The position numbers and the translations under genes are program-made. A model generated the notes under the pieces. It was not told the origin of the DNA. It saw only the letters and a program-made list of their open reading frames with translations, and did no database searches. Below are positions 5,752 through 6,255 of a stretch of DNA of 6,255 bases, in pieces. The stretch is from assembly GCA_016764535.1 (NCBI GenBank), contig JAESRR010000109.1, positions 1 to 6,255 of the forward strand. Direction: 5' to 3'. The stretch is from Cohaesibacteraceae bacterium. Lineage in GTDB: Bacteria > Pseudomonadota > Alphaproteobacteria > Rhizobiales > Cohaesibacteraceae. The first letter of the stretch is position 1; every line of letters starts with the position of its first letter.

Positions 5752-5904
5752 CAACGCCGCATGATGGATCCTGAACAAATTTCAGGATGACAGAGAGGGT
5801 GACGCAAAAGCCAGAGAACAACAACAATTTCAGTAATTTAACTCCACCATCATCCCACCCGCTCCGTCATGCTGATGAAGATCAGGGTCCATCATTCGGC
5901 GTTG
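5752..5904. repeat. Paired-hairpin intergenic repeat element, copy 3, with extended terminal inverted repeat
   Basis: Hairpin A has stems ATCCTGAA (5768-5775) and TTCAGGAT (5781-5788), differing from copies 1 and 2 by a compensating base pair. Hairpin B has arms ATGCTGAT (5869-5876) and ATCAGGGT (5881-5888), which no longer match fully (one mismatch and one wobble). The ends form a longer inverted repeat: CAACGCCGCATGATGGA (5752-5768) against TCCATCATTCGGCGTTG (5888-5904), 16 of 17 paired. The A and B units are 73 nt apart. No target-site duplication is evident. Confidence 0.85.
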
Positions 5905-5995
5905 CGGCAAACGCGTGTGGTGGAATTTACACACGTAAATAATTAGGTTGCAATGCAGAGTTCCTGACGTCTTTTGTCATCGTTGTAATCCCCGC

Positions 5996-6129
5996 ACTAT
6001 GGATTCCAGCCTCCGCTGGAATGACAGGGAGATTGCTGCAAGAGCTGGAGAAATCCAACAACTTCAGCAATTTAACTCAAACACCACCCCACCCGCTCCG
6101 TCACCCTGATGAAGATCAGGGTCCATCAT
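5996..6129. repeat. Paired-hairpin intergenic repeat element, copy 4
   Basis: Hairpin A has stems ATTCCAGC (6003-6010) and GCTGGAAT (6015-6022), a different stem from the other copies but still fully paired. Hairpin B has stems ACCCTGAT (6103-6110) and ATCAGGGT (6115-6122). The A and B units are 73 nt apart. The left flank (AATCCCCGC before ACTATGGA) matches copy 1; the right flank (CATTCGGC then TTGCGGCAAACGC) matches copy 3. On the reverse strand, hairpin A resembles the Neisseria dRS3 pattern ATTCC...GGAAT. Together with copy 3 this explains most of the gene-free interval 5698-6198; positions 5926-5970 show nothing recognisable. Confidence 0.85.
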
Positions 6130-6198
6130 TCGGCCTTGCGGCAAACGCATGTGGTGGCTGCGATCCTGTGCCTCGCATCCGCTCCTGGTCCACCGCCT

Positions 6199-6255
6199 TC
6201 AAGCTTCTTCCAGTTCATCCGAAACCTGGTTCAGCGCACAAGAGAACCGCAACAG
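6199..6255 (-). CDS. Possible C-terminal end of a gene cut by the window edge
   Basis: On the minus strand the frame entering at 6255 stays open for 18 codons to a TGA at 6201-6199 and ends ALNQVSDELEEA, which looks like an ordinary soluble protein C-terminus. The other two minus-strand frames stop within this stretch. The fragment is too short to identify, and a chance open frame is possible. Confidence 0.35.
   Translation of the reverse strand: MLRFSCALNQVSDELEEA

Noticed and set aside
5248..6129. CRISPR array
   Set aside because: The repeats are hairpin pairs at irregular distances with divergent stems and related spacers, unlike identical repeats with unique, equal-length spacers; no cas gene is present.

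Overview
The window looks like an ordinary chromosomal stretch of a proteobacterium, most likely an alphaproteobacterium. This rests on the general resemblance of the proteins, moderate GC content and many intergenic palindromic repeats, so it is an inference; no rRNA or tRNA gene is present to anchor taxonomy. There is no clear multi-gene operon. Six complete genes are scattered on both strands, most with their own candidate control region, and one further gene may be clipped at the right edge.

Left to right: positions 1-342 hold no gene but carry a single hairpin (34-63) and a complete paired-hairpin repeat (165-298). An old-yellow-enzyme flavin oxidoreductase (343-1479, minus) follows, then a small secreted basic protein of unknown function (1710-2075, plus). 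A Fic-family AMPylase (2121-3278, minus) has an elaborate operator-like promoter region. Next are a COG3576-type FMN-binding split-barrel protein (3627-4529, plus) and a membrane-anchored protein of unknown function (4686-5189, plus) preceded by a 17-bp direct repeat with 21-bp period. The right end (5248-6129) holds three more paired-hairpin repeats. A small GIY-YIG nuclease gene (5407-5697, minus) sits between the first two of these. A possible gene end (6199-6255, minus) closes the window.

The most striking content is the repeat family. Nine hairpins share one grammar, ATGGA-stem-loop-stem-TGAC. Eight of them are paired head-to-head into four elements of about 129 bp with a nearly constant 72-73 nt spacer, terminal inverted repeats and stems that differ between copies by compensating changes. 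All four elements point the same way. Copies 1 and 2 share a 41-bp perfect direct repeat about 5.1 kb apart, which brackets most of the window. The GIY-YIG nuclease between copies 2 and 3, with a candidate near-leaderless promoter, makes a repeat-nuclease partnership a testable hypothesis. Nothing here proves mobility.

The protein-coding genes do not form an obvious pathway. The two flavin-related proteins are separated by unrelated genes on opposite strands. No tRNA, rRNA, CRISPR array, insertion-sequence transposase or convincing intrinsic terminator was seen.
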